Shown piece by piece: positions 24,272-33,181 of a stretch of 64,000 nucleotides of DNA. Source of the DNA: G963668345 sp965206025. Lineage in GTDB: Bacteria; Acidobacteriota; Terriglobia; Bryobacterales; UBA6623. Numbering within the stretch: position 1 is the first letter of the stretch; every line of letters starts with the position of its first letter. The notes below the pieces were generated by a model. That model was not told the DNA's origin and searched no databases. It was given only the letters and a program-made list of their open reading frames with translations. The stretch lies in assembly GCA_965206025.1 (NCBI GenBank), contig CBDBIU010000004.1, forward strand, positions 1,674,001-1,738,000. Direction: 5' to 3'. Made by a program: the position numbers and the translations under genes.

Positions 24272-27200
24272 CTAGCTGTTGACGTCGAAGTAAATGCAGT
24301 CGGGATGCTGGAAGACGACGGCGCTGACGCTGGCCTCGGGATCCATCATGTAGCCTTCGGTTAGGCGCACGCCGATCTCCTCGGGCCGGATCAGCTTGAA
24401 CAGACCCTCTTGGTCTTCGAGGGCGGGGCAAGCGGCGTAGCCGAAGCTGTAGCGGCGGCCGCGGTACTTCGTCTTGAAACGCTCAAGCATGGTCGTCTCG
24501 GGGGGGTCGGGCCAGCCCCAGTCCTCGCGAATGCGGCGATGCAGCCACTCGGCGCAGGCTTCCGCCGTCTCGATCGCCAAGGCTTGCACGGCGTGGGACT
24601 TTACGTATTCTCCCCGGCGTTTGTATTCTTCCGACCGCTCTCGAATTCCCTCGCCCGCTGTAACGACGAAAACCGCGACGGTGTCGCGGTCGCCGTTCTT
24701 ACCGGGCAAGACGTAGTCGGCAAGGCATAGGCCATCGGGCCGTTTTTGGCGCGGGAAGCGGAAGCTGTGGGCCGGGCCGTTCCCGCCCGGCGCGGAAACT
24801 CGAATCGCGTTTCCCGAGCTTTCCGACTCGAAAAACCGCCACACGGCTCGGGCCTTCATGTACGTCTTGGCCTCCGCCTTGACGTCTTCGACGATGCCGT
24901 GAAGCTCCAAGGCCTTGGGGTCTCGCTCGGCCAACTTCCGCTCGAAGTTGCCGCGAAAGCCCATGTGCCGCCCATAGAGCATTTGCGGATTGATGTAGCT
25001 CCACACTTCCTCGAGCTGCGGCACGTCGCGGACAATTCGCTCCCCGTAGGGCGCCCGAGCCGGCGGCACATCGAGGCTCACCTTCGAGCTGCGCTTGGTG
25101 GATTCGACAAGCTGCTCCTTCTGTCGCGCCGGGGTTTCCGCATGCGCCTGATGTTCGTCGAAAACGTCTGGGCGTTGATCGGGGTCCATCAGACGATTCA
25201 TCAGGCTCAGTCCCGTCATGGCGTCTTTCGAGTAGCAGACCACCGAGTCGTACTGGCTTGCGATCTTGGTCCGAGTGAACTTTTCGCTCAGAGCCGCGCC
25301 GCCCACGAGCATGGGAAGGGACACGCCAGCTTCGCGCAGGTCGGTCGCCGTAATCACCATTTGCTGGGCACTTTTCACCAGCAGGCCCGAGAGACCAATC
25401 ACATCGGGCTGATGCTCTCGGTACGCTTTGATCAGTTCCTCCGGCGGAACCTTGATACCCAGATTGACGACCGCGTAGCCGTTGTTGGAGAGAATGATAT
25501 CGACCAGGTTCTTGCCGATGTCGTGGACGTCGCCTTTCACGGTGGCCAGGATGACTTTTCCCTTCGACGCACCCTCTTCCTTGTCCATGAACTGTTCCAG
25601 GTGCCCGACGGCGGCCTTCATTGCTTCGGCTGACTGCAGCACTTCGGCCACGATAAGTTCGTTGTTGTTGAATAGCCGGCCTACCTCCGCCATCCCCTCC
25701 ATCAGCGGACCGTTGATAATGTCGAGAGGCTCGAGCCCCTCTTGCCGCTTGAGTTCGAGGTCCGGAATCAGGCCTTCCTTCGTGCCTTCAATGATGTAGT
25801 TCGCCAGGCGCTCGTCGAGCGGCAGATCGGCGGTCGATTTTTTCACCCGACTGGTCGCGCCCCGAAAGTGCTCGGTAATGCGGGCAATATGATGCCGGTT
25901 GATCTGGGCCTTTTGCTCGCACGTCTGCCGGCGGTGGTCGCGGGGAGCGTCGGATCCCTCGGGCGGATAGTTCCACAAAAGGTCTTCGGCCAGCTTCTTC
26001 TCTTCGTCTGGAATGGTCGCATAGCGCTCCAGCTTCTGCGTGTTGACGATCGCCAGATCGAGACCTGCCTTGGTGGCGTGATAGAGGAAGACGGAGTTGA
26101 CCACTTCTCGCGCCGCCGGCGGCAGCCCGAAGCTGACATTGCTGACGCCGAGGATCGTCTTCGACCGCGGAAGCGCCTGTTTGATGAGCCGCACGCCTTC
26201 GATCGTCTCGACCGCGCTGCCGATATAGTTTTCATCGCCGGTCCCGCAGGGAAATACCAGCGCGTCGAAAATCAGATCTTCCTCGGGCAAACTCCATTTC
26301 TCGGTGCAGAGATCGCGCGCCCGTTGGGCAATGGCCAGCTTGCGCTCGCGGGTGATCGCCTGCGCCTGCTGCTTGTCTTCATCGATCGACCCGATGATGA
26401 TCGCCGCGCCGTATTTTTTGAGCAGCGGAACCACGCGATCGAATCGCTCTTCTCCGTCTTCGAAGTTGATCGAGTTGATAATGCTCTTGCCCAGGCAATA
26501 GGTCAGTGCCCGCTCGACTGCCTCCGCGCTCGTGGTATCGATCATCAAGGGGACCTTGACCTTGTGGATCACTTTCTCGTAAAAGCGGTCCATGTCGTCC
26601 AGCTCCTCGCGGTCGGGGTTTTCGAGGTTGATGTCGATGATCTGGGCGGCGTTCTTTACCTGCTTGCGGCCGATTTCGGCCGCCTCTTCGAATTTTTCTT
26701 CGCTGATTAACCGCTTGAAGGCCCGTGATCCCACTTCGTTGGTTCGCTCCCCGACGAGCAGGGGGCGGTTGTCGTCGCTTGCTTCCACCAATTCGATGCC
26801 GCTGTAGTAGCTGCGCCGCGGGCCGCGGTGTGTTCGGGGCGGTTTGCCCTCGACCATCTGCCGGATGGCGCGGATGTGCTCGGGCGTCGTACCGCAGCAG
26901 CCGCCGATCAGGTTGAGCCAGCCGTTTTTGACGAACCTTTCGAGCGACGACGCCAGCGACGTCGGCGTCTCGAGATAGGCTCCCTCTTCGTCGGGCAGCC
27001 CGGCGTTCGGATAGCAGGATACGCGCGTTTGCGCCATGCTGTGGATCGTCCGGATGTGGTCGGTCATGAACTCCGGACCGGTAGCGCAGTTCAACCCGAT
27101 CGAGAGCAGATCCACGTGCCCGAGCGACGCCACCAGAGCGTCGGCCGCTTGTCCGGCCAGCATGGTTCCCATCGGCTCAATGGTCGCCGAGATCATGATC

Positions 27201-27781
27201 GGCAAGCGGTAGCCGAGCTTGTCGAACGCCTGCTGGATGCCGATGAGCGCGGCCTTGACGTTGCGCGTGTCTTGGCAGGTCTCAAGCAGCAGCAGGTCGC
27301 AGCCGCCTTCGGCCAGCGCCTCGGCCTGTTCGCCGAAGGTGTGAATCAGTTCGTCGAACGTGATCCCCCCGGTAACCGTGATGGCCTTGGTCGTCGGCCC
27401 CATCGAGCCGGCCACGAAACGCGGCTTCCCCGGCGTGGAGCATTGTTCGGCCGCCCGCCGCGCCAGCTTCGCGGCGGCAACATTGATCTCGCGAACTTTA
27501 TCTTCCAAATCGTATTCAGCGAGGACGACCGACATTCCTCCGAACGTGTTCGTCTCAACGATATCGGTGCCGGCTTCGAAGTATTCCCGGTGAATGTCCA
27601 GGACGACATCTGGGCGGGTCAAAACCAGGTTTTCGTTGCAGCCCTCGAGCGCCGGACCGCCGAAATCCTCCGCCGTGAGATTCCTTTCCTGCAGGCGAGT
27701 GCCCATGGCGCCGTCCAAGACGGCGATTCGCTCGTCGAGGACTTCATGAAGCAGTTTCGTCTGATCGTCTCGACCACTCAT
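24272..27781 (-). CDS. metH: cobalamin-dependent methionine synthase
   Basis: 1169 residues, all four modules in order. Homocysteine domain (1-320): DGAMGTRLQERNLT, GLNCATGPE and LIGGCCGTTPEH supply the three zinc-binding Cys. Pterin domain (about 335-610): RPLLVGERTNEVGSRAF, IIDINLENPDREE, LMIDTTSAEAVERAL, GVSNVSFGLP. B12 domain (about 640-880): VHDIGKNLVDIILSNNGY with the cobalt-ligand His near residue 755, GLSGLLVKSAQQM and LVGGAALSEKFT. Reactivation domain (about 900-1169) ends RYSFGYAACPALEDQEGLFKL. It methylates homocysteine from methyl-THF. Start ATG 27781 sits just after a plain leader; no B12 or SAM riboswitch recognised upstream. Confidence 0.97.
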   Translation of the reverse strand: MSGRDDQTKLLHEVLDERIAVLDGAMGTRLQERNLTAEDFGGPALEGCNENLVLTRPDVVLDIHREYFEAGTDIVETNTFGGMSVVLAEYDLEDKVREINVAAAKLARRAAEQCSTPGKPRFVAGSMGPTTKAITVTGGITFDELIHTFGEQAEALAEGGCDLLLLETCQDTRNVKAALIGIQQAFDKLGYRLPIMISATIEPMGTMLAGQAADALVASLGHVDLLSIGLNCATGPEFMTDHIRTIHSMAQTRVSCYPNAGLPDEEGAYLETPTSLASSLERFVKNGWLNLIGGCCGTTPEHIRAIRQMVEGKPPRTHRGPRRSYYSGIELVEASDDNRPLLVGERTNEVGSRAFKRLISEEKFEEAAEIGRKQVKNAAQIIDINLENPDREELDDMDRFYEKVIHKVKVPLMIDTTSAEAVERALTYCLGKSIINSINFEDGEERFDRVVPLLKKYGAAIIIGSIDEDKQQAQAITRERKLAIAQRARDLCTEKWSLPEEDLIFDALVFPCGTGDENYIGSAVETIEGVRLIKQALPRSKTILGVSNVSFGLPPAAREVVNSVFLYHATKAGLDLAIVNTQKLERYATIPDEEKKLAEDLLWNYPPEGSDAPRDHRRQTCEQKAQINRHHIARITEHFRGATSRVKKSTADLPLDERLANYIIEGTKEGLIPDLELKRQEGLEPLDIINGPLMEGMAEVGRLFNNNELIVAEVLQSAEAMKAAVGHLEQFMDKEEGASKGKVILATVKGDVHDIGKNLVDIILSNNGYAVVNLGIKVPPEELIKAYREHQPDVIGLSGLLVKSAQQMVITATDLREAGVSLPMLVGGAALSEKFTRTKIASQYDSVVCYSKDAMTGLSLMNRLMDPDQRPDVFDEHQAHAETPARQKEQLVESTKRSSKVSLDVPPARAPYGERIVRDVPQLEEVWSYINPQMLYGRHMGFRGNFERKLAERDPKALELHGIVEDVKAEAKTYMKARAVWRFFESESSGNAIRVSAPGGNGPAHSFRFPRQKRPDGLCLADYVLPGKNGDRDTVAVFVVTAGEGIRERSEEYKRRGEYVKSHAVQALAIETAEACAEWLHRRIREDWGWPDPPETTMLERFKTKYRGRRYSFGYAACPALEDQEGLFKLIRPEEIGVRLTEGYMMDPEASVSAVVFQHPDCIYFDVNS

Positions 27782-28300
27782 GGCTAATCGGATGCTAACG
27801 GCTAGGGTTGTTCTCGCTCTGCCGCGGGGTGTGCTGTTACTCCCAACGGCGGTTCACGCCGGCGTGACCCGCCCTTCAAGGTATGGATAATCGGCGTTTC
27901 CGGTTTATTCTTTTATTATAAGCTCGGGCTAAAGCGGGAGACCCTTGCCGCGCACGAATCGGAGCGACGAACGCCAGTGAGCGGCCAAAGCGCGATACCC
28001 GCTCCAATGACGCCGCTCGGCGGGGATGGTCCGCGCCCGCCCCGACAGGGGCCGCAACAGCTGTTTCGCCCTTCCAGGGCTCGCGCACAGGGGTTCCGTC
28101 ACCCACGCCTGAAGCCGTGGGGAAAAGGAGCAGTTCGGGGAAGCCCCGGAATGGGCGATACAAGGGATCACGCCCGGAAACCGGCCCCGTCAGGACCGGC
28201 AGGATTGCCGGTCACGTGTTAGACTCACCCTTCCCGGGCCCGCGAGGCTCGGCCGCTCCCTATCCCGTAGGACTCGCCGTATGTCGTCAGGAGACAGGCC
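27782..28300. other. intergenic region between divergent metH and YkgJ genes
   Basis: No gene seen. It has an AT-rich patch TTATTCTTTTATTATAAGC at 27903-27922 that could serve a promoter for metH, and a hairpin CCCACG-CCTGAAGC-CGTGGG near 28105-28122 of a type common in decayed dispersed repeats. Confidence 0.35.
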
Positions 28301-28858
28301 ATGACAGTTAAGACGAAACGACGTCCTTCCGGCCGCAACGGAAACGGTCGCACCGCCCGAAAGCAGCCCTCGGGCTTCGTAGCCCTTTCGCTGCTGATGA
28401 CGCCTTCCATGGCTCCTGAACCCAAACCCGAGGACGGCCCGCCCTGCCACCTGTGTACGGCTCGCTGCTGTAAGTATTTCGCCGTCGAAATCGACGCCCC
28501 GACCGACACGGAAGACTACGAACACATCCGCTGGTTTCTCATGCACGAGGGAATCGCGGTCTGGATGGATGAAGGGGACTGGTATCTTGAAGTGCGAACC
28601 GTCTGCCGGCATCTGCAGCCGGATAATAGCTGCGGCATCTACGAAACTCGACCGCAGGTCTGTCGCGATTACGGGGTGAAAGACGGCGAGCCTTGCGAGT
28701 TTTTCACCGACGAGTTGGAGTACGATCTCTACTTCGATTCCGACGAGAAATTTGAAGCCTGGTCCAAAGCAGAGCAAGAAAAGAGGGAAGAAAGAAGCCG
28801 CAAGCGCGCGCAATTGAGGGCGCGGCGCCGCCGGGAACAGGCGCGGGCCCGTGCGTAG
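28301..28858 (+). CDS. YkgJ-family Cys-cluster (metal-binding) protein
   Basis: 185 residues. CHLCTARCCKYFAVEI, VCRHLQPDNSCGIYETRPQVCRDYGV and EPCEF give the Cys set of the Fe/Zn-chelating YkgJ family (CxxCxxxCC...CxxL...CxIYexRPxxCRxY). A basic N-terminal leader of 45 residues and a charged helical tail (EKREERSRKRAQLRARRRRE) flank the core. Function of the family is unresolved; some members assist metal-centre assembly. An AGGAGA Shine-Dalgarno lies upstream. The TAG stop starts a palindromic repeat. Confidence 0.88.
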   Translation: MTVKTKRRPSGRNGNGRTARKQPSGFVALSLLMTPSMAPEPKPEDGPPCHLCTARCCKYFAVEIDAPTDTEDYEHIRWFLMHEGIAVWMDEGDWYLEVRTVCRHLQPDNSCGIYETRPQVCRDYGVKDGEPCEFFTDELEYDLYFDSDEKFEAWSKAEQEKREERSRKRAQLRARRRREQARARA

Positions 28859-28930
28859 TCCGCTTTTCTCACCACCTGACGGGGGAAGCACGCGCACCTC
28901 GCCCCGCCACGTGATGAGAAATCCGGGTCA
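28856..28930. repeat. palindromic repeat A, 75-bp form
   Basis: TAGTCCGCTTTTCTCACCAC ... CCACGTGATGAGAAATCCGG. The first triplet is the stop codon of the YkgJ gene. Internal part (CTGACGGGGGAAGCACGC) matches the larger copies. Confidence 0.7.
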
Positions 28931-28966
28931 GCCACGCCCCGCCGGCGGAGAGACAAACGCCCGCCT

Positions 28967-29515
28967 CTATTTTCGGAGCAACTGCAACATCCGACGAAAG
29001 TCGGACTCGGCGGCCGAGGCCGTCTTTTCGGGCGCTGTTAACTTGAAGAAAACCGTCCCTTCGGGCGCGCCGACGATGGCTGCCAGCATCCGATACCCCG
29101 GTTTGGGTATCGCTCGGGGGGCCCGGGGAAACGGCTTGACCAAATACGTGCCGGTCACGTCGAGGGTCGTCACGGCGATCCCGTTGATCTTCTCGCCGGC
29201 CCTTCGCGCTAGCTGGTCCGCCGGGCCGCCGTCGGGAGCGCGAAACTGGCCGATCCAGCGTTTGACGTTAGCCTCGATGCCCCCCGCGCCCCCGGCGCCG
29301 AAGTAGTACACGCCGCATTCTCCGTCCTCGGAGTCTCCCTCAACCGCCGGCACGGTGTAGGTCGCGGCCCGCATCGGTCTTTGGCGCTGCGCTTTCCAGC
29401 CTGCCGGGGCGGTCCAGCTCACCCCTCCCGCGGACTCAGCTCGCGCCAAAGAAATCGGCGACAAGGCCGCAGCCAGCAATACCAGCGGGATCAGCAAGGT
29501 CAAGCGCGCTTTCAT
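28967..29515 (-). CDS. exported hypothetical protein
   Basis: 182 residues from ATG 29515, supported by a GGAGG Shine-Dalgarno 5 nt upstream. KARLTLLIPLVLLAAALSPISLARA is a signal peptide with AxA cleavage. The mature part has VSWTAPAGWKAQR, YTVPAVEGDSEDGECGVYYFG, NVKRWIGQF, KINGIAVTTLDVTGTYL, YRMLAAIVGAPEGTVFFKLTAPEKT and a C-terminal helix. This pattern (W-x-x-P-x-G-W, then F.G....V....W..QF) is shared by small periplasmic proteins of unknown role in Acidobacteria and Planctomycetes, as far as I recall. Confidence 0.75.
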   Translation of the reverse strand: MKARLTLLIPLVLLAAALSPISLARAESAGGVSWTAPAGWKAQRQRPMRAATYTVPAVEGDSEDGECGVYYFGAGGAGGIEANVKRWIGQFRAPDGGPADQLARRAGEKINGIAVTTLDVTGTYLVKPFPRAPRAIPKPGYRMLAAIVGAPEGTVFFKLTAPEKTASAAESDFRRMLQLLRK

Positions 29516-29555
29516 GGTGTCCTCCGAAAGGATCAGTATAGCCGAGACAGCGTAT

Positions 29556-29700
29556 GCTCTCCGCACTGAGCAGAGTGAGCAAGGGCAACGAAGTAGTGGC
29601 GGGCCTGTTGCTTGCTTCGCCCAGAGGAGGGGGCTAGCCTGCGTTTCTCACCAGCGACCGCCGGAAATGGAACCGACAGTGGCGAGAAACACGGGCTAGT
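29556..29700. repeat. palindromic repeat A, composite copy
   Basis: GCACTGAGCAGAGTGAGCAAGGGCAACGAAGTAGTGGCGGGCC resembles the interior of the 56635 copy, followed by TAGCCTGCGTTTCTCACCAG ... CAGTGGCGAGAAACACGGGCTAG, a complete 65-bp palindrome. Confidence 0.6.
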
Positions 29701-29831
29701 GTTTTTGGACCACGGAAGTCCTATTACGTTCAGCACTTTCCTGGATGGTGTATTCCTCATCCTGAAGGAGTGAATGTCGCTTCGGAACCAGAACCCAGAT
29801 CTCGTGCTATCCTGAACTATTTGCTGGCCCT

Positions 29832-30914
29832 ATGGACTCATGTATTCACTCAGCTTGGAACTGGCTGAGCCGTTCCGGTATCCAAACTGCATCGGGCGGC
29901 GTGGCCCGTTTTTACAGTGCTGACGTCCAACAGTACCAGGACATTTCGACGCAATCCACCGCGTTCTTTATTAGTACTTTCTTGCGGCTCGGGGAGCCCT
30001 CACAGAACTTAGCCCCGGATGAAGCGCTGCGTGCCGGAGGGTTTCTCCTGGATCGCGCGTTTCACCGCTCGAAAGAGTTGTTCGCCCACGAGGTGTATGG
30101 CGGGGGCAACAGCCCGTCGACTCGGGCCTACTTCTTCGACTGCAGCATTGTCATTCGCTCACTGGTTGACCTCTGGAAGGCGACCGAGGAACCGGCCTAC
30201 CTCGAGTGCGCCGAGCGCTGCGGTTTTTCCCTGCAAATGCTTATGTCCCGGATGGATGGCTCGTTCTTTCCGGTATACGATTTGTCGAGGGATCAGCCTA
30301 TCGATGACGGAGAGACGTGGTCAACTCGGCCCGAGGTCTACCAGCTTAAGGCCGGCCTGGCGTTGCAAGATCTGACCGATGCTACCGGGTTGTATGAGTT
30401 CGCGAACATGTCCGAGACCCTACGTCAATGGTGCTTGAAGCGGCACGAAAGCTTCGTGCCGGATTTTGGTGATTCCGAGGAGCGGATGTCCCAGCTCCAT
30501 GCCTATTGCTACTTTCTCGAAGGGCTGCTTCAAGAGGCTAGCCAGGACGCGGACTGCAGCCGCGCCCTGCAGTGGGGCATTCTGCGAGTGGAGAACCTGG
30601 TAGAAGAAATCGGCCCCCAATTCCAGCGCTCCGACATTATTGCGCAGTTGCTGCGACTGCGCTTTTATGCGGACACGTTCGGCGTCATGGAGATCGATCA
30701 TGCCACGGCCGAATCCGAAGCAGCGGCTCTGATCGAATTTCAACAGCAATCCAGCGATCCTAGGGTGGACGGGGGATTCGCCTTCGCTCGGCGCGGCGCG
30801 GAGATCGTCCCTCACATGAACCCGGTGAGCACTGTCCTGGCCGTCCAGGCTCTGACGATGTGGGAATCGGCGGAGCAGGGAACCTTTCGGGATGCGTGGA
30901 ACGTGCTGATCTAG
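29832..30914 (+). CDS. alpha/alpha-toroid-like protein of unknown function
   Basis: 360 residues, predicted all-helical. WNWLSRSGIQTASGGVARFYSAD, STQSTAFFISTFLRLGE, RAYFFDCSIVIRSLVDLWKATEEPAYLECAERCG, YQLKAGLALQDLTDATGLYEFANM and RRGAEIVPHMNPVSTVLAVQALTMWES are repeated helix pairs of the six-hairpin/terpenoid-cyclase-like toroid layout. No catalytic signature of a known glycosidase or cyclase is visible. Such proteins often sit in polysaccharide gene regions, and glycosyltransferase genes follow within 10 kb. ATG 29832 is the likely start; the stop is joined to a palindromic repeat. Confidence 0.6.
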   Translation: MDSCIHSAWNWLSRSGIQTASGGVARFYSADVQQYQDISTQSTAFFISTFLRLGEPSQNLAPDEALRAGGFLLDRAFHRSKELFAHEVYGGGNSPSTRAYFFDCSIVIRSLVDLWKATEEPAYLECAERCGFSLQMLMSRMDGSFFPVYDLSRDQPIDDGETWSTRPEVYQLKAGLALQDLTDATGLYEFANMSETLRQWCLKRHESFVPDFGDSEERMSQLHAYCYFLEGLLQEASQDADCSRALQWGILRVENLVEEIGPQFQRSDIIAQLLRLRFYADTFGVMEIDHATAESEAAALIEFQQQSSDPRVDGGFAFARRGAEIVPHMNPVSTVLAVQALTMWESAEQGTFRDAWNVLI

Positions 30915-31011
30915 TAAGCGTTTCTCACCACTTGACGGTCGAAGCACGCGATAGGACCGCCATTGCGCTGTTGCGCTTGCTCGCCCTGTTCGACGTACCG
31001 CAGCCAGCGGT
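30912..31011. repeat. palindromic repeat A, left part
   Basis: TAGTAAGCGTTTCTCACCAC then TTGACGGTCGAAGCACGCGATAGGACCGCCATT, GTTGCGCTTGCTCGCCCTGTTCGACGT: the left half of the full-length form at 14335. The right arm is lost at the queF 3' end. The first triplet is the stop codon of the preceding gene. Confidence 0.65.
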
Positions 31012-31419
31012 TCAAGCCGAGTCGTCGGCTGTTGTTTTGTCACGCGCATACTCGGCGGTGATCGAAGACTGCAATCCGCCCCGCGGAGTGAACTCGCCGA
31101 CCAACGTGGCCCAGACGGGCTTTACGGTTTGAACGACGTCGTCGAGTACCCGATTCACGGCGTTCTCGTAAAAAATCCCTAGGTTGCGATAAGCGAGGAA
31201 ATAGTGCTTGAGTGACTTCAATTCCAGGCACAGTTCGTCCGGCTCGTATTCGAGCGTGAGCCGGCCGAAGTCAGGCAGCCCCGTCTTAGGACACACGGAG
31301 GTGAACTCCGGGATTTCGATCTTGATCCGATAGCCCTTGTGCTGATTCGGCCACGTCTCGATAGCGGGTAGCCTGGCATCGATCCCTGCCCGAGCATGCT
31401 GTTCGTTGTATTCCGTCAA
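31012..31419 (-). CDS. queF: 7-cyano-7-deazaguanine reductase QueF
   Basis: 135 residues, the short unimodular form. EFTSVCPKTGLPDFG places the covalent Cys at residue 43 and the catalytic Asp at 50; LELKSLKHYFLAYRNLGIFYENAVNRV is the NADPH/substrate-binding segment, and FTPRGGLQSSITAE the C-terminal strand. It reduces preQ0 to preQ1 in queuosine synthesis in the cytoplasm. Other que genes are not in the window. The 3' end abuts a palindromic repeat. Confidence 0.95.
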   Translation of the reverse strand: MTEYNEQHARAGIDARLPAIETWPNQHKGYRIKIEIPEFTSVCPKTGLPDFGRLTLEYEPDELCLELKSLKHYFLAYRNLGIFYENAVNRVLDDVVQTVKPVWATLVGEFTPRGGLQSSITAEYARDKTTADDSA

Positions 31420-31719
31420 CCGATTCCACTCCTTCGCGGCCGTAAGGCCCCTGGCCGCTTTCTGGCCGCCGGCCGGGTCGAACCCGGGGACAAGGCACCC
31501 CCGGGTTCCTCGCGCTTGCTTGCCGGAACTTCTGAAATGAAACTCAGCGCCAGGCCGAATTCTTCCCGGCCCTCGGACCGATTTCCGCTTCGCCCCAGGA
31601 TATCGTGACCAACCGGTCCCTTGCCAGGTGGATCTCCAGCCCGGTCGGCCGTGGCGCGCATCGAACGCACCCCCTGGGCGTCCGTTCGCCCGGAAGCACG
31701 GGTGTTAAGGTATAGGGGT

Positions 31720-33171
31720 ATGACGTCGGAACAGGTTGTAGCGGTGGTCGAAGAAATCCGCGAGCGCGTTCGCGGCCGCCACCAAAAAAAGGTACAGGAA
31801 ATCACTGATTTCGAACTGCCTGGTCTCGACGGCCTGGGTCAAGCCCGCGACGCCGCCCAAGACAAGGTCGCTTCCATAGGCTCGGTGAATCCCCGCCCGC
31901 CGGGCCTTCTGAACAGTGCGATTCAGGCTTGGAAAAAGTCGGTCGCTCGTCTCCTGAATTGGTTCGTGCGCGACCAGGTGGAGTTCAACCGCGCTGCGCT
32001 GCGCTACATGGACCGCAACATCGAAGCCGCGATCGAACAGAATGACAATCTGCTCCGCCTGGCCAAGGCGGCGGCAGGGCAAACTCACGTCCAGGACATG
32101 ATGACCCACTGGAAACAGTGGCGCCCGGCCATGGAAGAGAGGCTGGCGCAGATGGAAATTCACTTCCTCCACTGTGTCCGGGAAGTCGAGAGCGGCGCCC
32201 GCGACCGCGACGCGAAGTGGGACAGGGAGTTGCGAAAAATACACCAAGATTACCGCGATGAACTTCGCCGTACGGCCGACGAGATTCAGACGAAGTTAGG
32301 GGAGGACCTGAGCCGGCTACAAGACTCCCTTCACGACATGCAGGACAGGTTCTGGGAAGATCTGCGGAGACTCAAGACCGAAAACGAGCATTTGATCCAC
32401 ACGGAACTGCGCTTGATTCGCCGGCGGGCGTCGGGACCCGGTCGGGCGGCCCCTCCCGCATCCGCCTCGATCCCGGCTACGCCGGCAAGTGAGCAAGCCA
32501 GTGCGGCTCGACCGGCCGCCCTAGACTACGCACGGTTTGAGGAGCGCTTTCGCGGCGACGAGGCCCACGTCGGTGAATCGCAAGCTTTCTACCTGCCGTA
32601 CTTTAAGAACTGTGGCCGAGTGGTTGATTTGGGTTGCGGCCGCGGGGAATTCCTGAGCCTGCTCGGCGAGCAAGGCGTCCTCGCTAGCGGCGTCGATGCC
32701 GATCCCGACGCCGTAGCCGCGTGCCGCGGGAAGAGCCTGGACGTCGAGCAGGGGGATTTGTTTGCCTTCTTGTCGCGACAGCCCGATCAGAGTCTAGATG
32801 GGATCCTCTGCGCTCATGTGGTGGAACACCTTGCGGCCCATCTCGTGCCGAGCCTGATCTTCCTGGCGAACCAAAAGCTTCGGCCGGGCGGAATCCTGGC
32901 CATCGAGACGCCGAACCCGGCCTGTCTGGCGACATTCGCGGGAGACTTCTATCTCGACCCCACGCACCGCCGGCCGGTGCCTTCCCAACAGGTGCACTTC
33001 TACCTCCAGGAGGCGGGCTTCAGTAACATCGAGGTTCACGAGATCCACCCGGCGGCCGACGTCTTCCCCGAGATCGCCGGCCTGGACAAGGTCGAAGAGC
33101 TGCGGGCCTTCCGCCGCAGATTCTTCGGCGGTCTTGATTACGCGATCATCGCGAGAAAATTCAAGAACTAG
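31720..33171 (+). CDS. coiled-coil class I SAM methyltransferase (glycan-type)
   Basis: 483 residues from ATG 31720, which has an AAGG Shine-Dalgarno; the frame is open further upstream without coding character. Residues 1-110 are helical, about 120-235 form a coiled coil (WDRELRKIHQDYRDELRRTADEIQ), 240-275 is an Ala/Pro linker, and the methyltransferase domain starts with YFKNCGRVVDLGCGRGEFL (motif I near residue 300), ASGVDADPDAV, DGILCAHVVEHL, RPGGILAIETPNP. The C-terminal HRRPVPSQQVHFYLQEAGF is typical of methyltransferases that cap or modify O-antigen-like chains (WbdD-type), where coiled coils act as length rulers. That role is inferred from layout only. The next gene is a second coiled-coil methyltransferase. 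Confidence 0.82.
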   Translation: MTSEQVVAVVEEIRERVRGRHQKKVQEITDFELPGLDGLGQARDAAQDKVASIGSVNPRPPGLLNSAIQAWKKSVARLLNWFVRDQVEFNRAALRYMDRNIEAAIEQNDNLLRLAKAAAGQTHVQDMMTHWKQWRPAMEERLAQMEIHFLHCVREVESGARDRDAKWDRELRKIHQDYRDELRRTADEIQTKLGEDLSRLQDSLHDMQDRFWEDLRRLKTENEHLIHTELRLIRRRASGPGRAAPPASASIPATPASEQASAARPAALDYARFEERFRGDEAHVGESQAFYLPYFKNCGRVVDLGCGRGEFLSLLGEQGVLASGVDADPDAVAACRGKSLDVEQGDLFAFLSRQPDQSLDGILCAHVVEHLAAHLVPSLIFLANQKLRPGGILAIETPNPACLATFAGDFYLDPTHRRPVPSQQVHFYLQEAGFSNIEVHEIHPAADVFPEIAGLDKVEELRAFRRRFFGGLDYAIIARKFKN

Positions 33172-33181
33172 CTGACCAGTG

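Noticed and set aside
24746..27787. Three long plus-strand open frames of 295, 322 and 319 codons
   Set aside because: They lie antisense to metH, whose domains and motifs are continuous. High-GC codon usage opens the complementary frames; no protein-like motif is present in them.
27782..28300. Possible riboswitch (cobalamin, SAM or SAH) upstream of metH
   Set aside because: No B12 box, SAM-I core or SAH core could be traced on the minus strand; the visible hairpins look like a decayed repeat.
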